Shown here: positions 11,913 through 24,372 of the stretch, one piece after another | Layout: every line of letters starts with the position of its first letter | Position numbering within the stretch: position 1 is the stretch's first letter | NCBI RefSeq assembly: GCF_043290135.1 | Contig: NC_134703.1 | Location: 126,736,005 to 126,800,004 of the forward strand | Source of the DNA: Rhipicephalus microplus | Taxonomy: Eukaryota; Arthropoda; Arachnida; Ixodida; Ixodidae | DNA: 64,000 nucleotides | Direction of reading: 5' to 3' | The notes under the pieces: model-generated | The model's input: only the letters and a program-made list of their open reading frames with translations | Databases searched by the model: none | What the model was told of the DNA's origin: nothing | Translations under genes and position numbers: made by a program

Positions 11913-13395
11913 AAAGACCGTAACATGCTATATATGTGGCACAAAGACGAACACACGGGCAAGGCTTTCTGCCGTATATCGCGACGCTTTCCAATCACCT
12001 CTGGCATTTGTGAACAAATAAAGAAAATGACGCGTTGTCTAACGCGCCTGTAATATAGGTGTGTCGAGTCGTATGGACTGACGGCGAATCCGCAAGAAAT
12101 CTTGTAAGCGCCTCAAGGTATACACGCTTGGCTGTTGTCAAGCCATCGCGCTATAGAATCTCCCAACCACCGATTTTCACGTATAGAATACAACGCACAT
12201 ACACACACACACGCAGCAGAAAATCCGACTATAAATCACACCTACGCCGTAAACAGCGATTCAGAGAGGCAACGTTTGTTCTCCTCAGCATTCGTATTCG
12301 CGAGCACTAGGGCTTGCAGGGGCTAGACATGACCGTATCTTTTCGCCTTCAGCCCGCCATATCGTTTTACTTTTCGCATCGAACGGGGCTCCGAGATCCG
12401 AAACCGCAAAGCTGGCGTGTAGCAACTGCAAGCGATAGAACACAGCGAGGCTGCAGCTATATAGGGCCAGCCGATGCAGTCATCCGGCGCTGTAAACGCC
12501 TGGGAGAGGGGGGTGCGAGAAGAACGGACATGGTGTTTTCGCACCACTCTACACCATTTCAGCGGCCTATAACAGCTCGCTCCATAGCACTTTCCCCGGA
12601 TTTTTTTCGATTTATTATTTTATTTTTTTTTCCACCGCTCTCGGCTCAACAATGCTATCTACATTTGGAACTGGACCCCCTCCCCCCCTTTTTTCTCTTT
12701 CTCGTTTGAGCTGCAGTCTTGGTACCCGGGGGTGATGTATATTTATATATACGAACGGGCACACAACTCCCGGTGTTGTAGTCGAACGCTGCCGTCCGCG
12801 GTTTCCCTTTCAGCCTTGGTGCGGGACTGCTTTGCGCGCGATATACCTTGATTTCGATTCTTCACGCTGCGGCTCAAACGCTGATACCTCATTGATTTCT
12901 CCTCCTTTTGTGCTACGAGCGCGCCGACTTCTCTTATGCTTTTACCGTCATTTATTTTATTTTTATGTATTTTTTTTTCTACGTTCATTCGGCAATTGCT
13001 GTATGTATACTTGTACGCTTGCTCACTGTTTCCGTTTCTCTCACCTTGTGTTTTAGAAGCCATCTAGTTTTTTTTGATATTTTTGGAATGATGTCCTGTT
13101 GCTTGCCTTGGTCCTGTCTATCCTTCTCGCTCGTGCGCTTTGGCGACGTGCCAGAATTTAAAGAAAGAACAAGGTGTTCAGCAACCTCAGCAAAAAAGAA
13201 AACAGAAAATCAATATCAAACGAAATAAATAAAACAAATAGTGCCGGCATTGTAGACGTAGCTTCTTCTTTTGTAACGGAACGCAAATGATGTTCTTATA
13301 GAAAAGGCGCTGGTCTTTTGTGCGCGGCTAAGAGAAAGGAGGCTAAGTTTGAAATGTACCCACACTTGCGATATGCACGCCTTCTGCTGTGCTTT
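11913..13395. other. No gene recognised
   Basis: GC-rich to pyrimidine-rich sequence with overlapping frames on both strands (131 codons plus at 12314-12709, 106 codons minus at 12743-13063). Their residues are low-complexity (Phe/Arg/Lys/Ser runs) and no domain is recognised. Confidence 0.45.
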
Positions 13396-13427
13396 CCTTC
13401 TTTCTTTTTTTCTGTCTGTCTGTTTTG

Positions 13428-13462
<35 letters not shown>

Positions 13463-13474
13463 TTCTTTTCTTTA
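13396..13474. repeat. (CTTT)n microsatellite
   Basis: Pyrimidine tract resolving into a clean CTTT run at about 13430-13468. It creates the Phe/Ser-rich and Lys/Arg-rich frames seen on the two strands. Confidence 0.9.
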
Positions 13475-14990
13475 TTGCGCTTCGATCTATGGCGCTTCCT
13501 TTCCGTGCTCTTCACTTCCTCAAAACCACCGACATGTATATCATCCTATCCGTTGCGCTCTTCCGCCTTTCGTACAGGATCTTTTAGGCATGGTATTTAG
13601 TTTTTTTTTACATATTCAAATATTCGATATCATTTCGCCGTCGTCAAATGTCTTCTTTTCTTTCTTCGCGTCAAACTCCTCTACCTAAAGGTTATCTGAT
13701 ATTGGACCACGTTTTTTTCTTCTTTGAACTCCTTATTTATATACAAGCGTATACACATGTGTTGCATGTGAGTACGAAGACTCGCATCTTGGCGAAGCTC
13801 GGTGTGGATGTTTAGTTTCCTTAGGCATCGAATAAACTTATTTCGCCTTATGAATTGGTATACCCTTTTGTGGTCCATAGGCCGACAACTGCATCGAAAA
13901 GCCTTTTTTTTTTTTAGGTTATAAGACCTGACGACCCTTTTTCTGCTATGCATGTCGACGTACTAACTCTTTGATGCGTTTTTAGTTCCAGTGCGAGGGT
14001 TCTTGCAAATTCAGCTGCAGCTGTCTTTTATGCACAAATTTGCAACTGAAGTGCGTCCTGGTTTAGAGTTCCAAGGCGTTTTTTCTTCTACAACGTGTCT
14101 TTTACTGCTGTTATAAAGCTAATATAAAAAAGTTTATGTTTGCAAAGGTATTCATAATTGCACAGTGTTTCTGTATGCGCTTATTGTGGATAACTGACGA
14201 TACCAGCAACGATACTATTCAGTTTAATGGCCAACTAGCCCGACTTGGCGCCCTATGATAGCATCATTGACGTTCAAGTCAAATGCTTCGAAATATATTA
14301 TTTACAGCGTGAAACGTGCCCATTATATTGGGATGTTGACGTTAATAATGAAGGCTTCTTTCTTGCACGAGTTCGCGAAGAACATGGAAACTGAGAAAAC
14401 TGAGAACATGGAAACCAAAAAATATTTCAGCCAATCACGGCACAGGACATATCGTTAGCTAAGCCAGCTTACCAATGGGAAAATACACTCGCAAGGGAAA
14501 AGGTTTGACAACTGAGTTCCAGGTTTGGAAACTCGAAATTGCATATTTTCTAACGTGCCACTGTGCAGATGTAAATGCCAAACGAATATCTATTTTACGG
14601 TAAAATCTAAGCTTTCTCGATGACAGACGGGAATTTTCGGAAAGGGAAATTTCACACCTTTGCAGTAGCTCGTCTTTTATCGCTTACACAGACGCCGCAC
14701 TAGGAAAACAACAACAGGAGCAGCAAGAACCGTACGTATACAAAATGCAAATCGCTACGTTTACTGTCACGCGGCGCTCGATGACAGGAAGTGAACGCCT
14801 TATATAAGGCCATATATGGCGTGTGACATCGCAATAGCGAGACACCCTGATGGCCGGCGACACGCATCCCTGGTTGAAGACAACATCTTACTCTTCTCTC
14901 TGCCTGACGGGATGACAGATGTTGACGGCACTCTCGCAAACACTACACGTGCACGATATACAAACCTCGCTTTCGCGGTTCGAAACCCCC
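13475..14990. other. No gene recognised
   Basis: AT-rich spacer without a supported feature. Confidence 0.45.
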
Positions 14991-16860
14991 GCGCATCGCA
15001 GTATGTACTTGCTCACGCACAATCGTCCGCCAATGCGGGACAGCGAGTAGACGACCCACCCGTGATACCAAAAGAGAGAGAGAGGGGGTCCAAATTTTTG
15101 GTCTCGGCAGCACGATGAGAGCGCGACAGAGGGTGACGGAACAGCCCGTTCTTAGTACACAGCCTGTATACGGCCAGCCGAGCTGAATCCCACAATCTGA
15201 GCCGGTGAAGCGCTTCCATGCCCCGTTTCGTTCTGTCTCTTGTGTTCTTTCGACTCCGACTCCGCCTCCTCGCTTTTGCGTTCGCCGCTGCTTCCCTTTT
15301 CTTTCACGTATGATAATCACAGACCAACTTTCAACAACCGCCTGTTTCCCTTGCGTATCCATATGCGAACCGCCGCCGCAGATATATACTGTGCATTCTC
15401 AGCGCACGCCAACACCGGCGCCATATAGAGCGACGCTGAGAGCGGAGGCAGGAGGGATCAACGTGCGTGCAAAGCGAGCAAGCGTGAGAGGACAACACTG
15501 AGCACGAGAATAAGAAGAAAGAAAAAAGAGAATTCTCGCCCCCTCCTTTCTCTTTCGACCAGGTCCCTCTTTATGCTTTCTGCACGCTCGCCTCCTATGT
15601 TAGCGTGTTGCCACTTTGAAAACTGAGTCCTATAGCGCGACGCCGCACACCATGAGGGACAACACGCGCACAGACAAACACAGGGCCCCCACACGCTCGG
15701 TCGTCCTCGGTTCTCGGAGGCGAGCGACTCGTCCCGCGCAAACGGCGTAACTACCGAGCAGATGAAAAGAGCGCTCGGCACACGACGGCAGCGGCGTGGC
15801 CCCTTCGCCCGCCCCCTTCAGTCTCGCCTCCACAACGCTGCATGGCTCGCCTGGCGGCGGCGTCGTCTTCGGCGTCTCCGACGCAGCGTGGTGTTTGGGG
15901 ACTTTGATTATAGGGACGCGAGTTGGTTGCTGTTCCGCAGTTCGAGCCTCAAACCTGTCATTGTTGTCGGGGGGCGTGTGCTCCGGAGGCGCGGATAGCC
16001 GTGACCCGGCCGGACTGGCTGCCAGCCGGCCACCACTGGAGTATATACCGAATGAAGGAAGGAAAGAGAGGGGGAGACAAAAGGAATAAGCGAATCAAAA
16101 CAAGATCAAAACACGCTTCGCACCGGCCGCCGCGACGAGGTGGCGGGCTGTGTCGCGTCGCTGCATGGGCCGACCGAGCACGGCTGCCAGGGCTTGCAGC
16201 GGCGATGCGCCAGCTCCGGCTAGAGCTCAACCGCTCTCATCCAGCTCCCTCCCATCCGTCTCCTCTGTTCTATCCGAGCCCCGCGTCAGCCGGGGCTGGA
16301 AAATACAAGCGAGCCCTTGCGGTGGGCGGGAGGTTAGAAACGGATAAAAGAGAAAGCGCATACAGCATGCATGCTTGAATGCAAGTTCCGTTGACCTGGC
16401 CGGACGGACCGCATCGTCGGCAAGAAGGGCCGGATGGGAAAAACATGGGCCCGGGAAATCATAGTGCCCGATGTGCCGTGGGCTGGCCTCTGCTGCCTGC
16501 TCGTATAGGTCCGGGGTGTCCGATCCTCCATTCTTCTTTCTTGTTTGTCCCTTTTTTTTTTAGGAGACGGACGGGTCTGTGTATGTATGTATACGTACAG
16601 AGCGCACGCACTCTGCATGGCCGCGGATGGACGCTGAGCGAAGCGAGGGTACGGTATACATATTGCGAGGAATGACCACCCTCTTGTTGTGTTGCCGGCC
16701 GTATAACCGCGTGACCGGGCGCTTCACTTTCGCTCTTTGCATCAATGCGAGGCGGACCCTTGTTTTTGGAAGCCGGATCGTGGCGGCGATGGCCAGATGA
16801 GAGGGCGTCCGCCCTTCTACTGTGTTCTCGTCTATGACCACACCGCAAACCGATCACAGT
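14991..16860. other. GC- and CpG-rich island, no gene recognised
   Basis: About 1.9 kb is markedly richer in G, C and CpG than its surroundings, with open frames of up to 151 codons on both strands (15923-16378 plus, 14943-15362 minus). Frames in opposite orientations overlap and are rich in Arg, Pro, Ala and Ser, as expected of GC-rich non-coding DNA. A promoter/first-exon island is possible, but I cannot identify a start site. Confidence 0.4.
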
Positions 16861-17802
16861 GCACCATGTGTGTACTGACAGGGTCTCTATACGTTTTTTT
16901 TTTTTTTACGTGCATTATTTCCATGAAACAGCAGCTGCCTGAATATATCCGCCATCGTGGGGTATCCGCTACGTTTCAAAAGGCACTCCCACTCCGTTGT
17001 GGCCTGATTGCTGGTCCTTCGTCGCGTCCTTTCGGTGGTGCGGGCCACTGCATGGGCGCAGTCAAGTGAGTCCGCGTGTTCTCCGTGGTTTGAGTTCCCA
17101 GCAATTTCACGAGGTCCAGGCATGTACACCGTTGTGTTCTGGTACATGTAAATGTTGTCTTCATGCGTGTCTATCGGAAGCTTCTTGGCGGAGTGGCTGT
17201 GAAATGGAAGACCATTATTTTAAGAACTGTCTCCTATCTTGATGTACGATGAGCTATATGCGAGGGAGAGAGATATAGAGGACTATCTTAATGAGGCGCT
17301 GGAGGTGTTTGTCGGGCTTTTCGCCTGACATTCTACTCCAGGTGCTTGGTGGTGATTATAATATGTACAGTGATAAACACATAACTCATACAGCCACACA
17401 CATAGACTACAATATTTTTACAAAATTTCATTCAGCCTTGTGGCCCGTAAGAAAGTCAGCTATGATTTTGTGGGGTATAACGCACTGGAGCTTCTTTGCC
17501 ATGGGTCCAGATGGGGTACCTACAGATTGGCGTACCACCGTGCAAGTCTGGGCGATTTTGCTGCTGTACGCTTTGGTTATGTGTGACGCAAAAGCTACTT
17601 ACAGGAAAAGAACAAGAGAAAAAAGGGATATTCAAACTCAACTCTCTATTTTACTTAGAAAGCAGAATTATGTTTTTACTCTGGACATGCCCTGATTATT
17701 CCACATTCATCCTCAACGTCGCCTAGGCTTAATAGTATCAAGTGGAATGTAAATGTGCAAGCAGCAGTCTAAACAGACAAAAGTAAGAAGAAATGTGAAT
17801 CA
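16861..17802. other. No gene recognised
   Basis: Contains a 134-codon plus frame at 17291-17695 (Trp-rich, no domain recognised) in which the stretch ILLLYALVMCDA is hydrophobic. I do not support it as a gene. Confidence 0.4.
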
Positions 17803-18312
17803 GATGGACGAGGAAGAAAAAAAAACGACAGGCCTGCGCGGAAGGCGCAGCACAGTCACAGCAAAAGCAAGAAGAGCAGCCTTTCAGAGCCTTTTGTAAA
17901 CACTAATTGGTTAACTGTTGCAAGCACACTTGCTGGGTACCCACTACGGCATAATAATTTATGGGTAGTCGGCCGGCATTCGATATGCTATTTTTCGTCA
18001 TTCTTCTGAGAAACGTGGTATCCGCTAAACACTTGCAAGAAATTTTGTGCCAATTGTTCATGCACTGTTTAGCGGATACCACGCTTCTCAGAAGAATGAC
18101 GAAAAATAGCAATGCGAACGCCGGCCTACAACCCAAAAGTTTATTATTAATGCCCTAGTGGGTATCAAGCAAGTATTCTGGCAGCAGTTACAAAAAAAGT
18201 GTTTATATAGGAAAGGCTCATAAAGGCCGCTCTTCTAGCTCTTGCGGTGACTGTGCTGCGCCGGCCTTCCGCTAGGCCTTTCGTTTTTTTTTTTTCCTGT
18301 CTCGTGCGATGC
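17803..18312. mobile_element. Foldback element, palindrome of about 510 bp
   Basis: The left half (17803-18031) and right half (18066-18312) are reverse complements over their whole length, at lower identity outside and very high inside. The inner arms 17986-18031 and 18066-18111 match at 45 of 46 positions around a 34-nt spacer. The outer arms share GAGGAAGAAAAAAAAACGA, GGAAGG-CGCAGCACAGTCAC and TACTTGCT-like words. As a result the two strands encode nearly the same short peptide. This is the structure of a MITE/foldback transposon; no transposase is present. Confidence 0.85.
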
Positions 18313-19547
18313 AGTTACGAACACCGGCCGCGGCGAACAACTACGGCGCCACGCGTGAACTGAGTTGCGATCTAATAACAGCTTCCACTGTAAAAAATAT
18401 GAAGAGCTACGTAATGTAAGGGATACACAACGACACTTAAGAAAGCACTTATTTTATTGACAATCGACTGGCGCGTTTACGAACCCTTTGAGTAAAAATA
18501 GCAGGAATTAAATCATGCAGGCAAGAAGAAAAGTAACATTTCTCAAAAAAACTCTGCGCTGTCCAGACAACAGTCACTTAATGGCAGACACGCTCGAAGG
18601 CTATCACGCGGCTTCGTAGTGAGAGTCTCACACTATGATGAACTTATGTATGTACATGAGTTCTCATCTTGTAGCTCATGATAGCCCTGGTATCAGATTG
18701 TAGATTCATTATATCCTCTAAAATATATACATGTCGCGTTGCTTATGGATTTCACTCGCATCTCGGTTGGTATTCGGATCAACTGGCTCGTTTCAGTAAT
18801 TGTATTTCCAGACAATTAGTATAACTCGGTTTGTACATATACGATCTGTGGTATGTGACCAATTTGACGCACCCGTCACAAAATGCAGGCGTGTGATTTG
18901 TGGAAAGGACGCTTCTAAGTAGTTTGACGAGGTAGCTACAGTTGTACAGAACATAATGGGCTTTAAGCTTTGTAGAAGCGTCCTTGCTGTATACATGCAT
19001 TGCTACTCGTCCACAATATATATTTTCCGAACGTTCCTCGGAAGATTGGTATAGCTGAGTGGTCCAGCTTATGAGCAGCTAGGTGATTTGCTTAATTACC
19101 ACTCCTTATGATAAATTTAAATAAACTAAAATAAATTCGGAGCCCTCGTTCACTGGGACAATGGGAGACAGCGAAGCTATATATGTGGCTGGTGTGTGTG
19201 GTACCGTGAATATTGGTACAGTGAATTTATACAGTATCGACATCGACTTTAGTGATCGAATAGACAGACATAAACGGAAAGAACCAGATGTTTATTTTGC
19301 TCGTGGCCCATGTTATCTCATCAAATCATAGTTTTTGAACGTTAGACCCGAACAGTGACTATACCGTTATTATTACATAATAACAATAATCGCATAAACA
19401 CGGGAGCGGGCAGCAGTGGTTTAAAAATAAGATGCTGTTGTGGATAAGAAACCTCGCTGGTTTGAAAGTACGAAAATGACATAACGTTTGTTACTTATGC
19501 AAAAGTCTTCGAGGTAAATTCATTCACGACATTCCGCTACTTCTTGT
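18313..19547. other. No gene recognised
   Basis: AT-rich spacer; only short frames. Confidence 0.5.
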
Positions 19548-20102
19548 TTACTTTGGCACCAAGGCGATTTTTTTTTTCAAACGAGAACGCAGATTTAGAC
19601 CAGTTAATCTGTTCCCAGGAAACTGTTTTTTATGCGTGTGCTTTGTCCGCGGATGCTCTCTCGCCAGAACCTGTACTATTACACGGCTTCGCTGTGTAAC
19701 AGTAACCACCAGTATAGTGACCACTATCCTTTTCTGAAAAACATTAAAAACCGACGCTGAAGACCATATGTGCACAACATTATCATTTAGCATGTAGCTA
19801 CCGGCTGCTGTTGTCTTGTCAACCAAGTGGTCTTCAGGAACACAAAGTCCACCAACGCACACCTTTGAGCAAAGAGAAGAAAGCTTTGAGTATGGCATTA
19901 AATACGGCCGCGGTATATTTATGCATAATCGTGAAGATTTGCGTCCAGACCTGAGACCAAAAGCTATTCTATTGGCACGCGTACTACAGGTAAAAGTAAT
20001 AATATGTAATAGATAAAAATGGGTGTAAAGGTGGGTGGTGATCAAATAGCAAAGAACGTGGGCCGATTTCTTGACAGGCAATTTGGGGTAGCATACAACC
20101 AC
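19548..20102 (-). CDS. Unrecognised open frame, 184 codons
   Basis: I do not recognise this frame. It is one of the longest in AT-balanced sequence in the window. It has a Leu/Thr-rich, partly hydrophobic N-terminal third, three cysteines in SLCSKVCVGGLCVP mid-frame, and a Lys/Arg-rich C-terminus. No homology, splice structure or promoter is visible. It could be a chance frame or a relic. Confidence 0.15.
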   Translation of the reverse strand: MVVCYPKLPVKKSAHVLCYLITTHLYTHFYLLHIITFTCSTRANRIAFGLRSGRKSSRLCINIPRPYLMPYSKLSSLCSKVCVGGLCVPEDHLVDKTTAAGSYMLNDNVVHIWSSASVFNVFQKRIVVTILVVTVTQRSRVIVQVLAREHPRTKHTHKKQFPGNRLTGLNLRSRLKKKIALVPK

Positions 20103-20220
20103 GAAGAGAAGTGCGTTCTTTTTCTTAACATTGTAGCCTTTTTCTCGAGAAGCCTAAAAATCTTGGGACAACGAAAGAAAACCGCAACGCGGGGCAAGAC
20201 GAAGAGGAAGCCCCGCAACG

Positions 20221-20620
20221 CCTATAAGAAAGCCCCCCCCCCCCCTCCCCTTCTCCGCGAGGAGTATTAAGTCGACATTAATCATCGTCGTTGCGAGCCG
20301 TTTCTCGCTCGCTTGCCGCCAGTGTCCGCGCCTTTCTTTTATCGCCTAATTATCCTCTCTTTATGCCTCGATACACCCGTGGACACCGCAGGCACACACA
20401 CTTTTCGCCGGTGCTTCGCGAAGTGCGTGTATAGCGTGCACGTGGTTTGCGCGCGGTTTCGACACCGTTCCCGCTCCGGCCGTTTGCGGAGGATCGCAAG
20501 CGCGCGCTGCTTGCTTGTGCGAGAAAAAACGCGCGCGGCGTTTTACGCGTGTCTGAACCGTGCGTCTTATACACTTGACACGCCGGAAATTAGTGGGCCG
20601 CGAGAATGCGGCTAAAGGCA
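20221..20620. other. Short GC-rich block with a poly(C) run
   Basis: Starts with an interrupted poly(C) run at 20229-20248, then a CpG-rich stretch of about 330 bp with frames on both strands. Nothing recognised. Confidence 0.4.
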
Positions 20621-21343
20621 GCGTGTGCGAGGCGTGCTGTTGAAGCCTCTTTTAAAAGCTGTTGCAACCAAGTGGTCGCATTTTTCGTATTTGCGTATAC
20701 GCTCTCTGTTGCATGACACTAATTACGGTTCTTCCTTTGTTTTTGTTTTGTTTTTGCAGGAAACTATTCCTTTTTCATTATTCGGGATTTCGTCTGCTAT
20801 TGTGCTGTGTATTAGGCCGACAATAGAGCGAGGAACAAAGAAAATACGCACGCATATAAGAAGCTCTAGTGTCCACCAACATACACTGAAATTATTCTGT
20901 TTTCTCCAAGTAAAAGCACTATATTTAACAGTAAAGATTACTGCCGTCGCCAAACAGAGTACCCGTCTTGGAAGAAAATGTAAGCTAAGCATAAGCAGTG
21001 CACGATGATAGGTTGTTCGCGCACAACGTGATAAAGCCAGGAACTGCATTAAAACAAAATAAAAAATAGATTGGAATATCGGAAAACGAAACTCTCGATC
21101 GCTATTGGTTCTAGACATAGGATGATGCAAAAAAAAAAAGAAACGCTAATGCGCGAACTTTTCTTCAGAAGCAGAAGCGAGACAGACATTAGTTTTTATT
21201 CGCAGTTATCATCATGCCGCCTAATACAGAATCAGTCGGAAAATCGGCGCCCTAGTAAAAAACGCGTTATTTCAGAATATTTTTTATCTAAGCAGATTTA
21301 CGTATCGACTATGTATAAGTGATACACTGGCTTGTCGGTATCG
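20621..21343. other. No gene recognised
   Basis: Overlapping plus (127 codons) and minus (135 codons) frames at 20625-21130 are mutual shadows. No domain is recognised. Confidence 0.4.
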
Positions 21344-21426
21344 CACATCGCTATGTTGATTTGATTGATATGTGGGATGTAACGTCCCAAAACCACCATA
21401 TGATTATGAGAGACACCACATCGCTA
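21344..21426 (-). mobile_element. 63-bp Ruka-type SINE 3' end with 10-bp target duplication
   Basis: The SINE piece is 21354-21416 and covers only the last 60-odd bases of the family, including the TGATTGATATGTGGG tail side. CACATCGCTA is repeated exactly at 21344-21353 and 21417-21426. The head was therefore lost at insertion, not by later deletion. Confidence 0.85.
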
Positions 21427-22800
21427 AGTGCACACGCCTAATTAGAAATTGAACGTGTGACACTGCGTTCAGTGAGAGAGCGATACAGTGATTAGTTCAT
21501 AATGCTGCGTTCTATTGAAACGTACTTCTTTATTGTAAGTTCATTTGTAGCACCTAGTATACGGTAAGACGGGGCAAAATGAGACGTGGAGCAAATTGTG
21601 ACATGTCGACTTTGTTGGCCTATACAGCTAATACGAAAAGTACTTATCCTTGTTTCTCCATTTCAGCGATATAAATGCTGATAGTAGTCTACATATTTAT
21701 GTGGGAAAGTTGTTGATTGCTTGCAGCATTCACGCGGGAATGTATTCTAGGCTGGTGTCAGTGTTTTTGCGGCCCGTCAAAAAGGTGCGAAGTTCTGCTC
21801 AGCCAAATTTCTCGACCCATGCATTACACTACTCTGTCGTCGACGGAATACAGTAAGCATTTATTTTGTTACACTGTACCACTAGCCACATGCCACCAAA
21901 AGTTTGGTTCATATGCTGACCAGAAACAAAGAGGAAATTTTTTTGAATGCGGGCATGTGAGAGGTACACAACACCATAAAAAGGCATCGCATTGGCTTTG
22001 AGAGTGTCGAAGTGAATGATTGATATACAATCATTGTGTCTTATATTTCGTTGTTTAAGAGGGTTCAGACTTGAAAGAAAATATTATATAATTATTCCTG
22101 GGAGCGAGACGACATGAAAAAGTACTGACTTCTGTTCAGGACAGGACTCAATCCATTCCGATGACAGAACTCGATTCATTCAGTTCCGAAGGAAGCGCTC
22201 CAGAGGTGCATGAAAAAGTTCCAAAAATCTCCCAAGCCCTTCCCAAACGCCTCTTGGAGCCGAGATTGAACAAGAATTCTGTAGTACACAAATAATAAAA
22301 ACTTATGTGTTGGAAAATTCTAAATATATATCTTCGCTGATTAAGTTGAAAGCCACAAAACGCCCGTCTAGTTTTGCATCGAAACGTCAAAAAAAAAAAA
22401 AAAGAGGCGTAAAAGAGGTGTCAGAACATATCGAGCTTTTAAATAATAAAAAATTCAATGAATTTCAAACGTGCAACAAAAGATAACATTCACCATTAGC
22501 ACAAATAAAGGCTGGCTGTGTTTGATATGCGAGCAGTTCTGAAGATGTACAGCGTCGAGTTCTCTCTGGATTCAATATAGTCGAGAGTTCGGCAGAATAC
22601 CGCCTGGTCAGGTAAAGACATTGTTGATTCAATTCGCCCTCAATGCATAAAGTTCAAGGGCTGGACTCTTGAAGACTGCGCGGGGGCCCCGCGGAGGGAG
22701 AATCAATTGCTTGTATCGCAAAAACCTCAAAGAAAAAAATTCACACAGCCTCAATTCGCCTCACGCAGTGTCTCACGATGCCCGGCAGGTTGGGACAAAA
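21427..22800. other. No gene recognised
   Basis: AT-rich spacer; short frames only. Confidence 0.5.
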
Positions 22801-23634
22801 TTAGACATATCGATATTTATTTTCTAGATAAACTTTTGAACAACGTGAACGCAGCCATAAACATGTAGGACATACCTTGTACGCAAAGAAAAGTTTCTGC
22901 GTTGGCTTACTACAGCTACAAGAGAAATATAAAAAAAAATATTGAATATTTGCGCATTTTTGCCGCATTTCACTACGTTTACCCTCAACTCCTTTCCTGC
23001 GCGTGAGAATTCTCGTTGTACAAAACGCAGCAACCTTGCATCGGTGCGGGTAAGCAGCCGCAAAACGTGGTATGCCAGGCCCTGCTTGTTCACTTAAATC
23101 ATTTGTGTCCGTCCTGACTGCCTCGACGTCCCGCATACCGCAGCATGTTTCTTGTCGCAACCTATATACAGTGTCGCAACGACTGTCTAAAACGAAAGAA
23201 CGCTGTGGCAGCAAGATCGCGAAGCGATGCAGCGAAGACACTTTTTCTGGCGTATAGTTAGGTGTGTTAGGTATAGACCAGTCACGGCCTGTTTCGTGCA
23301 ACCGACAACCCTCGTACGCATCGTCGTAGAGCTCTGCGGGCTGTATGAATAAATTATGTTCGCACTTCATTTTGACAGGGCGAACACCCAGCAGCTCTTC
23401 ATAGCCGCAGGCACCTTTGATTGGCTGTCTCGCGCCCGCGCAGAAAGAAGACTGACGCCGAGCATTTCCATAATACCGGGACCTGTCAATCAAGCGTCGG
23501 CGGTTGCTGCCCCCCCCCCCCCCCCTCACAACACACGCCGTCGCTTTTATCCCCGCTGTGACGCACCCTCTCAGCTGCCACTCAACGGCCCAGCGGACAG
23601 CGAGGCCCGGGGTAGCAAAGTAAAAGAAAAACAA
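22801..23634 (-). CDS. Unrecognised long open frame, 277 codons
   Basis: I do not recognise this frame. It is the longest uninterrupted frame in sequence of moderate GC. The N-terminal 40 residues run through a poly-Gly stretch coded by the poly(C) run at 23511-23525. The middle has a plausible mixed composition (residues about 90-190), and the C-terminal third is Cys/Phe/Lys-rich. No signal peptide, known domain or good splice sites stand out. A frame this long is unlikely by chance in AT-balanced DNA, but local GC richness weakens that argument. Confidence 0.2.
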   Translation of the reverse strand: MFFFYFATPGLAVRWAVEWQLRGCVTAGIKATACVVRGGGGGSNRRRLIDRSRYYGNARRQSSFCAGARQPIKGACGYEELLGVRPVKMKCEHNLFIQPAELYDDAYEGCRLHETGRDWSIPNTPNYTPEKVSSLHRFAILLPQRSFVLDSRCDTVYRLRQETCCGMRDVEAVRTDTNDLSEQAGPGIPRFAAAYPHRCKVAAFCTTRILTRRKGVEGKRSEMRQKCANIQYFFLYFSCSCSKPTQKLFFAYKVCPTCLWLRSRCSKVYLENKYRYV

Positions 23635-23780
23635 AACAAAGTAGCCAGAGAAGACGGGAGGAAAGCGGATGACGAGGTGGGAAAGGAGGTCTCACTTCCT
23701 CTTCCCTCGCTCGCCAGCTGAGCGCCAGACTGGTCTTCCCACGCTAAGATAACGCCTCCGGAATGGGGACGATGCGATCG
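23400..23780. other. GC-rich block with poly(C)
   Basis: CpG-rich block of about 380 bp with a poly(C) run of about 15 at 23511-23525. It overlaps the start of the 277-codon minus frame and a 121-codon plus frame. Confidence 0.4.
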
Positions 23781-24107
23781 AGCGTTTTTGGCAGTTTCGC
23801 CCGCTTTCTGTTCTTGCAGCTGTACAGATGCCTTTATAGTGGTTAGATATCTATCTTCTAACTCAATTGTGAGGTCACGGTAATGAGAAAATTTGAACGA
23901 TTCTGTTTCGTAGTCATAATCAAATTTTCACGACCAGCCGATTCTGGTGATTACATAGGCCGATCATCATTTCGACTAACAATGAATATGAGAAAAACAA
24001 GAAATATATGAATAAATTTATCTGAGTGGTATACGGTTGCTGTATGGAGTGGTCGCGAGCGTTCGAAAAATGATTAAGACAGAGTAAGATAGAGATATAG
24101 GGTAAGG

Positions 24108-24372
24108 TCATACTATACCGCCGCGGTGGTCTAGTGGCTAAGGTACTTGGCTGCTGACCCGCAGGTCGCGGGGTCGAATCCCGGCTGCGGCGGCTGCATT
24201 TCCAATGGAGGTGGAAATGCTGTAGGCCCATGTGCTCAGATTTTGGTGCACGTTAAAGAACCCCAGGGGGTCAAAATTTCCGGAGCCCTCCACTACGGCG
24301 TCTCTCATAACCATATGGTGGTTTTGGGACGTTAAACCCCACATATCAATCAGTCAATAATATCATACTATA
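24108..24372 (+). mobile_element. Full-length Ruka-type SINE with 10-bp target duplication
   Basis: The element is 24118-24362. Its tRNA-like head has an A box (TAGTGGCTAAGG) and a B box (GGGTCGAATCCC). The family body follows (GGAGGTGGAAATGC, TGCACGTTAAAGAACCCC, CCACTACGGCGTCTCTCAT), ending in ACATATCAATCAGTCAAT. TCATACTATA is repeated exactly at 24108-24117 and 24363-24372. SINEs of this type are known from ixodid ticks; they have no coding capacity and borrow LINE enzymes. Confidence 0.92.

Noticed and set aside
13216..13688. Lys/Arg-rich and Phe/Ser-rich frames
   Set aside because: They are produced by the CTTT repeat on the two strands.
24118..24190. Possible tRNA gene at the SINE head
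   Set aside because: A and B boxes are present, but the sequence is the head of a repeated element with a target duplication.
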